NCBI RefSeq assembly: GCF_009192775.1
Contig: NZ_VTFX01000006.1
Span: forward strand, 124,001-188,000
Source of the DNA: Arthrobacter yangruifuii
GTDB taxonomy: Bacteria > Actinomycetota > Actinomycetes > Actinomycetales > Micrococcaceae
Length of the DNA: 64,000 nucleotides
Reading direction: 5' to 3'
Shown one piece after another: positions 45,708 through 54,400 of the stretch (position 1 is the stretch's first letter; every line of letters starts with the position of its first letter). Both the position numbers and the translations under genes were made by a program. The notes under the pieces were generated by a model. The model worked only from the letters and a program-made list of their open reading frames with translations. It had not been told where the DNA came from and did not search any database.

Positions 45708-46574
45708 GTGTCAGAATCGCGTGCAGTGGTGTTGGGCGGCGGCGGCGTTGCCGGAATCGCCTGGGAAATCGGTCTGCTCGGGGAGTTGCTGGACCAGGGT
45801 ATCGACCTGAACGAGGCGGACCTGGTGGTGGGCACCTCCGCGGGATCGGTGGTGGGGGCGGCGCTGCGTTTTGGCCAGGTGCCGGCGGCCATGGCAGCCC
45901 AGATGGGAGCGGCGGACCGGGCTGCGTCCCCCGATTACCGGGAACCGGACACGTTCGACGGGGAACGGTTTATGAACCTGATTGGTGCGGCGGGCGCCGG
46001 CGGCGGCGGTGAGAAGGCAGCACGTGCCCGGCTGGGGCGGCTGGCGCTCGCCGCGGACCCGTCGCTCAGCGAGGACGCATGGGTGGGCAGCATCCGCTCA
46101 CTTGTGCCCTATCCGGTGTGGCCGGAACGGGCGTTCTCCGTCACGACAGTGGACGCCGAAGACGGCAGCTTCCGGGTATTCGACGCCGCCGCCGGCGTGG
46201 ACCTGGCGCTCGCGGTGACGGCCAGCTGCACCGTTCCCACGGTGTGGCCGCCGGTGCACATTAACGGACGGGCATATATCGACGGCGGAATGCGGTCCGG
46301 AACCAACGCCGACGTCGCGCAGGGGCATGACAAGGTGGTGGTCATTTCCTGCGGGATCGAGGCTCCGCAGAGCCCCTTCGGACCTACGCTTCCGCAGGCC
46401 GTCAAGACACTGAAAAAGAACGGCCGGGTTTTGCTCATCGAAGCGGATGCCAACGCCCTGCAGGCCTTCGGGACCAACATGCTCCTTGATTCCACCCGCG
46501 GGCCTTCGCTGGAGGCCGGCCGGCGGCAGGCCAAGGAAATGGCGGACGCGGTGCGCAGGTTCTGGGAGGAGTGA
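45708..46574 (+). CDS. Patatin-like phospholipase
   Basis: A 288-residue cytoplasmic lipid acyl hydrolase. The oxyanion loop GGGGVAGIAWEIGLL (about 9-23), the nucleophile elbow GTSAGS (Ser about 47) and the catalytic Asp in YIDGGMRSG (about 192) form the Ser-Asp dyad of the patatin family. The start is GTG at 45708 with a GGGGG run eight bases upstream; much of the long frame upstream is antisense shadow of other genes. It ends three bases before the stop of the next, convergent gene. Substrate is unknown. Confidence 0.92.
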   Translation: MSESRAVVLGGGGVAGIAWEIGLLGELLDQGIDLNEADLVVGTSAGSVVGAALRFGQVPAAMAAQMGAADRAASPDYREPDTFDGERFMNLIGAAGAGGGGEKAARARLGRLALAADPSLSEDAWVGSIRSLVPYPVWPERAFSVTTVDAEDGSFRVFDAAAGVDLALAVTASCTVPTVWPPVHINGRAYIDGGMRSGTNADVAQGHDKVVVISCGIEAPQSPFGPTLPQAVKTLKKNGRVLLIEADANALQAFGTNMLLDSTRGPSLEAGRRQAKEMADAVRRFWEE

Positions 46575-46577
46575 GCC

Positions 46578-46934
46578 CTAGCGGTCGTCGCGGTCGACGT
46601 CGGCCTCCAGGGCCGAGCCCGGTTCGATCACCACGCCGTCTTCGCGCTGCCCGACGCCGTCGGCCTGGGCGGTAGTGCCGTTTTCGTTGACGGCGGTGCC
46701 GGCGTTGACGGCGGTGCCGGCGGGGGAAGGCTCTGGTGCGCGTGCCGCGGTTGTTGTCGATGCGCCCGCGGCTTCGGCTTCTTCGCGCTCAGTAATGTGT
46801 TTGACGAGGAACTCGAGTTCGTCGCTGTACTGCTGCAGGCGGTCGGTGCGTGACTCGGTGGCCAGGGCAAGCACGAGGTCGGTTTGGCGTGCACGCAGCT
46901 GGGCGATGGTGGGCCGTGATTCGTTGGTGTCCAT
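46578..46934 (-). CDS. Hypothetical protein with N-terminal coiled coil, 118 aa
   Basis: A 118-residue soluble protein. Residues 8-55 are charged and helical (RPTIAQLRARQTDLVLALAT, LQQYSDELEFLVKHITERE), likely a coiled coil. The second half is Thr/Ala/Gly-rich and disordered, with a repeat VNAGTAVNENG and an acidic end VDRDDR. No family is recognised. It is convergent with the patatin gene (3 bases apart) and 63 bases from the next minus-strand gene. Confidence 0.65.
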   Translation of the reverse strand: MDTNESRPTIAQLRARQTDLVLALATESRTDRLQQYSDELEFLVKHITEREEAEAAGASTTTAARAPEPSPAGTAVNAGTAVNENGTTAQADGVGQREDGVVIEPGSALEADVDRDDR

Positions 46935-46997
46935 GCTTCATCCTACAAATACCCGTCAGCCCCAGCACCGCGGGCGGCCGCCCGGTCCGGATGGACG

Positions 46998-47348
46998 CTA
47001 GTCCTCGCCGGGGTCTCGCCGATGCCGGGGCGGGGAGCCGGTCCTGCCGGTCCGGCTGCCTTCGGCCCCGCTGCCTGCTGCCCGGTGCCGGTGCACATCG
47101 GTGCTGGAAGGTGCACGCGGGCGTGCGGGCAGCTGGTCGATAAGCTCGTTCGCCGCATGGGCGAGGATGTCCCGCTGCAGGGAAGGGAGCGACAGGGATC
47201 CGTTGACATAGGCATCCACTTCATATTCGCCGGCTCCGCCGCCGATGCTGAAGTACTTCATCCACACCTCAGGCACGCTCAGGCGTGCGTCCTCCAGCGC
47301 TTTCCGGAGGAGCTGCCGTTGCTCCGGCTCAACCGGCTCGAAACCCAT
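46998..47348 (-). CDS. Conserved actinobacterial hypothetical protein, 116 aa
   Basis: A 116-residue protein starting MGFEPVEPEQRQLLRKALED. Residues 1-75 look folded: a helix, SVPEVWMKYFSIGGGAGEYEVDAYVNG, and ERD-like LPSLQRDILAHAANELIDQL, a pattern I associate with small Arthrobacter proteins of unknown function. Residues 76-116 are Arg/Ser/Gly-rich and probably disordered. It lies between two unrelated minus-strand genes and is divergent from Mn catalase. A 218-base gap separates it from the catalase start. Confidence 0.7.
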   Translation of the reverse strand: MGFEPVEPEQRQLLRKALEDARLSVPEVWMKYFSIGGGAGEYEVDAYVNGSLSLPSLQRDILAHAANELIDQLPARPRAPSSTDVHRHRAAGSGAEGSRTGRTGSPPRHRRDPGED

Positions 47349-47455
47349 CCTCTGCCCCCTAGCTGCTCCGCTGTCGAGTGCGTCACTGTCGATGTTCCGC
47401 AGGGAAACGCCTGCAGATAGCGCCGCGCCGGGCCGCGCGGTTTACCTCCATCGTA

Positions 47456-47471
47456 TTACTAAGTTTGCTTA
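47456..47471. promoter_or_regulatory. TTACTAAGTTTGCTTA motif upstream of Mn catalase
   Basis: An AT-rich motif 95 bases before the catalase ATG, in an otherwise GC-rich leader. Read on the minus strand it contains CTTAGTAA, shared with motifs before the acidic gene (26901-26915) and the GAF-ANTAR gene (49354-49369). TAAG and CTTA also form a short dyad. Confidence 0.4.
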
Positions 47472-47566
47472 TGAGTTACCCGCTGGGCTACCTTTCACGT
47501 ACTGGCCCCCAAAGTCGCCATGAGAGGCGGCCCACTTGATGCCGGGCCTGATATGCGGAGGTGACT

Positions 47567-48448
47567 ATGTTCTTTCATAAGCAGGAACTCCAGTTCAAGG
47601 CGACGCCGGACAAGCCGGATGCAGTTTTCGCCCGCAAGCTCCAGGAAGTGCTCGGTGGCCAGTACGGCGAAATCACCGTAGCCATGCAGTACGGATTCCA
47701 GTCATGGAATTCCCACCTGCCCGGCAAATACCGTGACCTTCTCTACGGCATTGCCGCCGAGGAAATGGGCCATGTGGAGATGCTGGCCATCATGATTGCC
47801 CAGCTGCTGGAAAAGGCGCCCCTGGGCATTACCGACGACGCCGTCCAGTCCGATCCCACGGTCGCAGCAGTGGTGGGCGGCATGGATGTGCAGCACGCCA
47901 TCGTGGCCGGTGCCGGTGCCCGTCCGGTGGACAGCAACGGAAACCCCTGGACCGGCGGGTACGTGACTGCCAGCGGCAACCTGCTGGCCGACTTCACGTC
48001 CAACGCCAACATTGAAATGCAGGGACGCCTCGCCGTCGCCCGGCTCTACCATATGACCGATGACCACGGGGTCCGGGATCTGCTCGCGTTCCTGCTGGCC
48101 CGTGACACGATGCACCAGAACATGTGGACGGCCGCTGCGAAGGAACTGCAGGAAGAGGGGCACGAGCTGCTTCCGGTCCCGAGCAACTTCCCGATCAAGA
48201 AAGAACACCGCGAGGTGTCCTACCAGTATCTGAACTTCTCCGACGGCAAGCACGCATCCGAGGGTTCCTGGGCCTCCGGACCCACGCCGGACGGCAAGGG
48301 CGAATTCAGTTACCACGAGGGCCCCACGACCACGGCGCCCATGCCGGATGTCACCCGTCCGGACGCGCGGTATTACGGCACCACCGACATCCCCAACGTG
48401 GTGGAAAAGGTTGCCGGTACGGTTCAGGACAAGTTGAACCGCGAGTAA
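47567..48448 (+). CDS. Manganese catalase
   Basis: A 293-residue dimanganese catalase that breaks down hydrogen peroxide. The start MFFHKQELQFKATPDKPDA is chosen because GGAGGTGA sits directly upstream of the ATG at 47567. Ligand motifs of the four-helix bundle are visible: EITVAMQYGFQSWN (Glu35), AAEEMGHVEMLAIM (Glu65/66, His69), NIEMQGRLAVARLYHMTDDHG, and DTMHQNMWTAA (His). The C-terminal part carries the usual GPTPDGKGEFSYHEGP loop. It is followed by a strong terminator. Stress induction is likely and fits a shared motif upstream. Confidence 0.95.
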   Translation: MFFHKQELQFKATPDKPDAVFARKLQEVLGGQYGEITVAMQYGFQSWNSHLPGKYRDLLYGIAAEEMGHVEMLAIMIAQLLEKAPLGITDDAVQSDPTVAAVVGGMDVQHAIVAGAGARPVDSNGNPWTGGYVTASGNLLADFTSNANIEMQGRLAVARLYHMTDDHGVRDLLAFLLARDTMHQNMWTAAAKELQEEGHELLPVPSNFPIKKEHREVSYQYLNFSDGKHASEGSWASGPTPDGKGEFSYHEGPTTTAPMPDVTRPDARYYGTTDIPNVVEKVAGTVQDKLNRE

Positions 48449-48455
48449 CTGCCGA

Positions 48456-48493
48456 CGAAAAATGCCCGGACGGTTTCGTCCGGGCATTTTTCG
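48456..48493. terminator. Strong terminator after Mn catalase
   Basis: A 16-bp stem with CGAAAAATGCCCGGAC (48456-48471) pairing to GTCCGGGCATTTTTCG (48478-48493) and a 6-base loop. A/T tracts on both arms make it a classic intrinsic terminator usable from both strands, serving also the convergent GAF-ANTAR gene. Confidence 0.93.
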
Positions 48494-48514
48494 CATCACT
48501 CAGGGCAGACTGGC

Positions 48515-49330
48515 CTACCGCCGGAAATGCGTCTGCGCCTCAGTGACGCTGACCGAGCCCACTATGGCTGAGGCGATCTCCCGTAGTTTGATGTTCCGGC
48601 TGCCGGACGCGGACACGAGGATGTTGAAGGCTTCGTCCTGGCTGCACCGGTTCTGTGCCATCACAATCCCTACCGCCAGATCAATGACCGTCCGGGAGTC
48701 CATGGCGGCACGCAGGTCCGCGGAGTGCTCGCCTCCGGCCGCCAGGCGGGCGGCCAGCCGGACGGGCTTGGTGATACGCCGGGCATAGTCCCGGACCTGC
48801 TTCATCGTCGCGCTGTCGAAGTGATCCGGGCCGGTGCTGTAGAGGCTGAGGGTTGCCGTACCGTCGGTCTCGAGATCCAGCGGAAGCACCAGCACCGAAC
48901 GCATTCCCGCCTGGACTGTCATCCCGACGTACTGCTCCCAGCGTTTTTCCCTGTGCAGGTCCGGAATATACACCGGGGCCCGATCTTCGACTGCGGTGTG
49001 GCAGGGGCCCTCGCTGAAGTCATACGCAATGTCATGCAGGGAGACGGAATCCGAGCGGCTGAACGCTGCGCGGACCGGTTTGCGGTCCCGGGTGATGGTC
49101 ATGGCGCATTCGACGGGATCCGTTGGGGTGGAGAACGCCTGGGCAGTCAGTGCGGCCAGTCCATGGAGGAACTCGTGAACCGTGACGCTGGTAAGGGTCA
49201 GATCCTGCAGCTGCTCCACGAGGATAAGATCCGGATCATCCGCCGTGCTCTGCCGGTCCGCTGCCGACCGGCCCGTGGAGGTTTCCCCATGAGCTCCTGC
49301 GTCATGTGCACGTGCCCGGGTTCCACTCAT
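48515..49330 (-). CDS. GAF and ANTAR domain antiterminator-like regulator
   Basis: A 271-residue cytoplasmic regulator from ATG 49330. The GAF domain (about 45-180) contains FSEGPCHTAVEDRAPVYIPD and VQAGMRSVLVLPLDLETDGTATLSLYST. The ANTAR RNA-binding domain (about 205-260) carries AMDSRTVIDLAVGIVMAQNRCSQDEAFNILV. ANTAR proteins bind paired RNA hairpins and prevent termination. A GTG at 49345 five codons earlier (MYKVG) is an alternative start and the site TAGGA lies too close to the later ATG, so the N-terminus is uncertain. The AAGCCCACTTACTAA motif lies just upstream. Its GAF ligand is unknown. Confidence 0.85.
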   Translation of the reverse strand: MSGTRARAHDAGAHGETSTGRSAADRQSTADDPDLILVEQLQDLTLTSVTVHEFLHGLAALTAQAFSTPTDPVECAMTITRDRKPVRAAFSRSDSVSLHDIAYDFSEGPCHTAVEDRAPVYIPDLHREKRWEQYVGMTVQAGMRSVLVLPLDLETDGTATLSLYSTGPDHFDSATMKQVRDYARRITKPVRLAARLAAGGEHSADLRAAMDSRTVIDLAVGIVMAQNRCSQDEAFNILVSASGSRNIKLREIASAIVGSVSVTEAQTHFRR

Positions 49331-49353
49331 TCCTACTTTGTACACTATCCGGC

Positions 49354-49369
49354 ATTAGTAAGTGGGCTT
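49354..49369. promoter_or_regulatory. ATTAGTAAGTGGGCTT motif upstream of the GAF-ANTAR gene
   Basis: On the gene strand this reads AAGCCCACTTACTAAT, 9-24 bases before the possible starts. It shares CTTACTAA with the motifs at 26901-26915 and 47456-47471. The position so close to the start suggests an operator rather than a -35 element. Confidence 0.35.
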
Positions 49370-49426
49370 CCTCTCCAGGGGCCGGAGAGCGCCGGAAGAG
49401 ACGGATGCCGGACCCTCACCGGTTCC

Positions 49427-51415
49427 TCAACGGCCCGCGTTCTCCCGCGACGTGATGCCGAAACCGGAGGACTGGAGTTCGGTGAAGTTTCCCACGCTGG
49501 CACGGACCGTGCACTGGGGCGAGATCTGCAGTGCCGTCACGGTCAGACCCGAACTGTCCACCGCCAGGGCGCCGCCGCAGCCGTCGGAGAAGCGCAGCCC
49601 CTCCTCACCGCCCGTGACCGCCGTGAACATCTGCGACGGCTGGCCTGATGCGGGGCTGACGTAGAGCGGGTTCAGCTCGTCGGCACCGCTGGCCCATACC
49701 GGAACCAGGGTGATCATCAGCGGGCTGGGCGTCACCACACGGGTCGGTGTGCGCACCTCCACGTTCATCAGCCGCTGCACCGGGTACGCCGTGCTCTTGA
49801 CCGCAGGATCCTGCGTTGCGGCCGTCGTGGCCTCGGATCCGCTGTGCAGCCACTTATCCAGGGCCTCCTGGTCTCCGGGCTTGGCCGGCACCGTTGCCGT
49901 CACTTCGATGGATCCTCCGGCGGGGATCTCCATTTCCGAGACCTTCCAGCCGCATTCGACATCAAGTCCGGTAACGGAGGCCTGGTTCCGGCTGACGGAG
50001 GCCCCTTCCCAAGTGACCGCCGGGCACGCGTCGTCCTCGGCCAGCCCGGGGATGACTTCCAGGAAATCGCCGGACAACGGTGCCTTCTGCGCGGAGTAGG
50101 CGATCCTCAGCCGGGTCTGTCCGGAGGACGGTTCGTAGGAGGCATCACGGGAGATGGTGAGGCCCGTGGGCAGGGTCATGTCCTGCAGCCGTGCGGACAG
50201 TTTCTCGCCGGCGGCAGTCGCCTTATCCTTGTCCCCGCCATCGGGGGCCAGCACCACAAACCCCACAATCATGGCAGCGACCAGCACCACCGCACCGCCG
50301 GCCAGTAACAGGGCTTTGCGGGTACGCCAGAACGGGGTGGCTTCCTCAACCTCCTCCGACGGCGCCTGGCTAGGGGACAGTACGGTGCGGCGCGCCAGGG
50401 GACGGGCAATCGTGGCGCTGCCCGCTTCCCCCAGTTCCGGGACGGCCAGATCTTCCTCCGACGGCGGAGCTGCAGCCAGGGCGGTGAGCTCCGCATCCGT
50501 AAAGGCGCCGCGGACCATCGTCGCGGGGCGTTCGACGTCGTCGAACTCCGCCGGGGCATCGCCGCGCTCGAGCGCCGCGGCGCCCGCGAGGCGGGATGCA
50601 AGGCGCCGCAGGCTTGCCGCGGCCTCGGCTGCGGCGGGGCGCCGGTCCGGATCCTTGGACAGCAGAGTGTCCAGGGCCTGCCAGAGCGCATCATCCACCG
50701 GAATCCTCGGCGGACGGGACGATACATGGCGGTAGGCAATGCTGAAGTCCGTTCCCGGACCGGCAAAGGGCGTCCGCCCGGCAAGGAGCTCATAGAGCAG
50801 CACGCCGGCGGAGTACACATCGCCGGACGGACCGGACCGGCCGGAAGTGATGAGCTCAGGGGGCATGTACAGGGGAGTGCCCATGAGACCGGTGGTCTGG
50901 CGGATCCGGTCACCGACGACGTCGGAAATGCCGAAGTCCGAGACCCGCACATCGCCCGGCTGCCGCTGCGCCCAGGGCCGGGCCAGGAGCACGTTGTCCG
51001 GCTTGATGTCGCGGTGGGTGACGCCGCGGGCATGGGCGAAGGCCAATGCGTCAAACACTTCCGCAGCGAGGTGGAGCGCGTCGGCGGGAGGCAGCGGACC
51101 GGTCTGCGCGACGGCGTCGCGCAGGGATCCGCCGGCGACGTAGTCCATCACGATGGCCAGCCGCGTTCCCTCCACCACCATGTCCCGGACGGTGACGATG
51201 GAGGAGTCCTGCAGCTCCAGCAGGACCGAGCGTTCGCGGACAAACCGCTCTACGAGCGAGGGATCATCGGCATGCTCCGGCCGAAGGACCTTGGCAGCGT
51301 AGGTTTCGCCCTCGATGGAGGTAACGGTCCAGACCTCGCCCACGGCGCCGGAGCCCACCAGCTCGCCGAAGCGGTAGGACGCACCCAGCGCCTGCCCCGT
51401 CTGTGCGAATTGCAT
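49427..51415 (-). CDS. Ser/Thr protein kinase with transmembrane helix and outer domain (secretion locus)
   Basis: A 662-residue Hanks-type kinase. Active-site motifs are complete: glycine loop GSGAVGEV (21-28), Lys42, HRDIKPDN (134-141), DFG (160-162) and APE-like MPPE. After a Glu/Ala/Pro-rich linker (about 280-365) comes one membrane helix (about 370-392) and an outer domain (about 395-662) that is beta-rich with Cys pairs and no PASTA repeats. It directly follows the FHA-FtsK gene by 61 bases on the same strand, so it belongs to the secretion operon. In Firmicutes type VII systems EssB has a pseudokinase domain, membrane helix and outer domain; this layout is similar but with an active kinase. 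FHA domains bind phosphothreonine, so the ATPase may be its target. Confidence 0.92.
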   Translation of the reverse strand: MQFAQTGQALGASYRFGELVGSGAVGEVWTVTSIEGETYAAKVLRPEHADDPSLVERFVRERSVLLELQDSSIVTVRDMVVEGTRLAIVMDYVAGGSLRDAVAQTGPLPPADALHLAAEVFDALAFAHARGVTHRDIKPDNVLLARPWAQRQPGDVRVSDFGISDVVGDRIRQTTGLMGTPLYMPPELITSGRSGPSGDVYSAGVLLYELLAGRTPFAGPGTDFSIAYRHVSSRPPRIPVDDALWQALDTLLSKDPDRRPAAAEAAASLRRLASRLAGAAALERGDAPAEFDDVERPATMVRGAFTDAELTALAAAPPSEEDLAVPELGEAGSATIARPLARRTVLSPSQAPSEEVEEATPFWRTRKALLLAGGAVVLVAAMIVGFVVLAPDGGDKDKATAAGEKLSARLQDMTLPTGLTISRDASYEPSSGQTRLRIAYSAQKAPLSGDFLEVIPGLAEDDACPAVTWEGASVSRNQASVTGLDVECGWKVSEMEIPAGGSIEVTATVPAKPGDQEALDKWLHSGSEATTAATQDPAVKSTAYPVQRLMNVEVRTPTRVVTPSPLMITLVPVWASGADELNPLYVSPASGQPSQMFTAVTGGEEGLRFSDGCGGALAVDSSGLTVTALQISPQCTVRASVGNFTELQSSGFGITSRENAGR

Positions 51416-51476
51416 ACCGTACTCCCCAACGTTCTAGATCTGACTGTTGCCGAAACCGTGCGGCCCCGTTTGCATC

Positions 51477-54400
51477 CTAGGTGCTTGCCGCCGTGGATTC
51501 CTCCTCGGGGCTCATCGACTGGATCAGCGCGAACTGCCCGCCCACGCCGAGGTAGCCGCGGCCGGTGGTGAGGGCCACGGGTGCCTTCCGCGGAAGTGTC
51601 CCGCCCAGCAGATCGCCGTCGTAATCCACATCCGGCTGCAGCAACACCCCCAGACGGGATTTGCGGAGCGCCTTGGTCCAGTGGCTGTACAGGCTGCGGA
51701 GGTCCGCAGACCGTCCGGCAGCGATGACGCACAGTCCCGGCTGACCGGAGGTCAGGAGACCCGTGATGGACTGGTCGGCGTCCTCGATCCGCTCGGCGTC
51801 GTCAATCAGCAGGAACACCGGGGCGCGTTCGAGCCGCAGCGAGGCAAGGAGGGCCGGAATTTCGTCGGCACCGACGGCCACGCGGTCCAGCTCGGCGGAG
51901 GCCAGCGGCGAGCGGCGGTCACAGATGCCCCATACCTGCGCCGGCCCCTGGGACGTGGACGCTCCCTGCAGGGCCTCGGCCAGGGCGAGCAGCAGCGTTG
52001 ACTTTCCCGACCTGGCGGAGCCGGCAATGAGGGCATGTTCACCCTCATAGACCTCCAGGTACGCGGGGGCGAAGTCCGCCTCACGCATGCCCACCGGAAT
52101 GAGCCAGGGCTCGGCATCCAGCTTGGGCTTCACGCCCAGCTCCGGCATGGTCACATTTCCGGGCAGCCGGCGGATTGCCGGCGTCTTGGCGGGTGCTTCG
52201 GCCCAGCTTTGCCGGACGCGGTCCACGGCGGCCTCAAGGCCGATGCCGGGCGTCGCCACATGCATCTGCAGCTTGGTGCGCGGGTCCACGCAGCGTCCCG
52301 GAAGTTCCGCAGGGATCTGCTTCCCCCGGACTCCCAGGGAGGAGTAGTCGTAAGTGTCCGCCAGCCGGAAAAGCCACCGCTGAAGCGTGACTTCGTTCAT
52401 GGCGGTAGGGATCGCCTTGGCACGGGTGGTGGAGACCGCGAAGGAAAGCCCGAGGGCGGGTCCGTCCGCGTACGCGCGGTACAGCAGGTCCAGCAGCTGC
52501 TGTCCCTCATAGTCCTGGAATTCGTCCCGCAGCGAGGCGAGCCCGTCCAGCAGCACGACGGCGCGGCGGTGCCCCTCCGGCGCGGCGCGGCGGCGTTCCA
52601 GTTCGGTGTGCAGGTGGCGCAGGAAACGGGCCTGCTGTTCCTTGGCGCCGCCCCCGGTGCCCACATAGGCCACGGTGTGCGGCAGGCGGGACAGCGGCTC
52701 AAGCCCGCGGGAGCCCATGTCCAGGACCATCAGGTCCAGGTCCGCAGGATCCGTGTCCTTGGCCAGTGCCAGGGCGAGGGACGCGAGCGTAGTGGTGGTG
52801 CCGGACCCGGCCACGCCCATCAGCATCAGGTTGCCGATGGACATGTCCCAGCCGGCGGCAGACTGGCGCTGCAGTTCCGGTTCATCCATCAGCGTCACCA
52901 TGACTGTGGAACCGCGGACGCCGCCCACCCGCGGCAGGATCCGGGCGGCGGTGGCCGGTTCGGCGGTGGCCGGTTCGGCGGGTTCGGCGCCCTCGGCGTC
53001 CGTGTCCCCGGCGTCCTTCGGGTCTCCGGCTTCCTCCGGGTCAGCGCGGAAGCCTTCCAGCTCCACCGTCGCGCCGAGTGCTTCCGGCCAGACCTGCCGG
53101 GGCGGAGGGTATCCCGCCTCGCGGTTGGCCTCGACGACGGCCTCGATCAACAGGTCCAGATCATTGTCATCGGAAACCTCGGAGCGGGGCGGTGCGGCCG
53201 CAGGAGCCGGGACGCCGAACTGGCGGATCTCGCGCACATCCACGGAAGCTCCGCCGCCGAGCAGCGCCCTGCCGGTCACGAGGGCCGTCTGCACCGGAGT
53301 GATGTCATCCTGGCCCAGCTTTACGAAGGCCCGGCCCATCTGGGCGCGCCCGATCGCTGAAGCGGCGGGCACACCAATGACGTTGTTGGAGTCCTCGCGG
53401 CTCTGCACGCGCAGCGCCACCCGGAGGTTCGTATTGGCGAGGATGTCGTCATTAACGACGCCGGCCGGACGCTGCGTTGCCAGGATCATGTGCACGCCCA
53501 GGGTTCGGCCCACCGCACCGACGCTGACGAGCGCCTTGAGGACGTCCGGGAAATCCTTGGCCAGCATGGCAAACTCGTCAATCACCAGGAGCAGCCGGGG
53601 CATGGGTTCGGCCGGTTTCGTGGCCATATAGGCATTGAGGTTGTCGATGCCCTCGCCGGCCTCGGCGAAGACCCGCTGGCGGCGCTCCATCTCGGCTTCC
53701 AGGGCCAGCAGGGCACGGTCGGCCAGCTGTTCGTCCAGGTTGGAGATGGTGCCGATGGTGTGCGGCAGGCGTTCGCATGCCTTGAAGGCGGCCCCGCCCT
53801 TGAAGTCGATGAGGATAAAGTTCAGCCGGGTCGGGTCATTGCGTGCCGCGAGGCCGGCCACCAGGGAACGGAGGAACTCGGATTTTCCGGAGCCGGTGGT
53901 TCCGCCCACCAGTCCGTGCGGACCGTCCTTGACCAGGTCCAGGGACAGATCGCCGTCCTCGCCGGTGCCGATGGGTGTGGAGATGCCGGTGGAGGTCTGC
54001 CAGAGCTGGCGGATGGTGGCCGGTTCCGGACGCTCGTAGCCCAAAAGCCCCGGAAGCCGGACGAGGGAGGGCAGCGAGGCCCCCGGCACGCTGAGCTCCG
54101 GATCATCGAAGTGCGCTACGCGCATGGCGCAGCGCAGGGCCTCCTCCTGGTCGAGTCCGCCCAGGATGATGTCCTCCACCCGCGTCAGGTCTTCCGGCTG
54201 CTCCAGGGTGGCCGCGGAATCCTCACCCACCCGGATGATCGTGGTGCAGGACGCCGGCAACTGCTCTTCCGACGTGGCAATGACGATGCCCGCCACCCTC
54301 GCTTCACGCTGCTGCGGGTTGATGTAGGTCCCGGGCTCCAGCCGGCCCATGCCGAGCAGTGCGCGGGCAGGAGCGTCCCTGCCTTCGGTCAGCACCTCGG

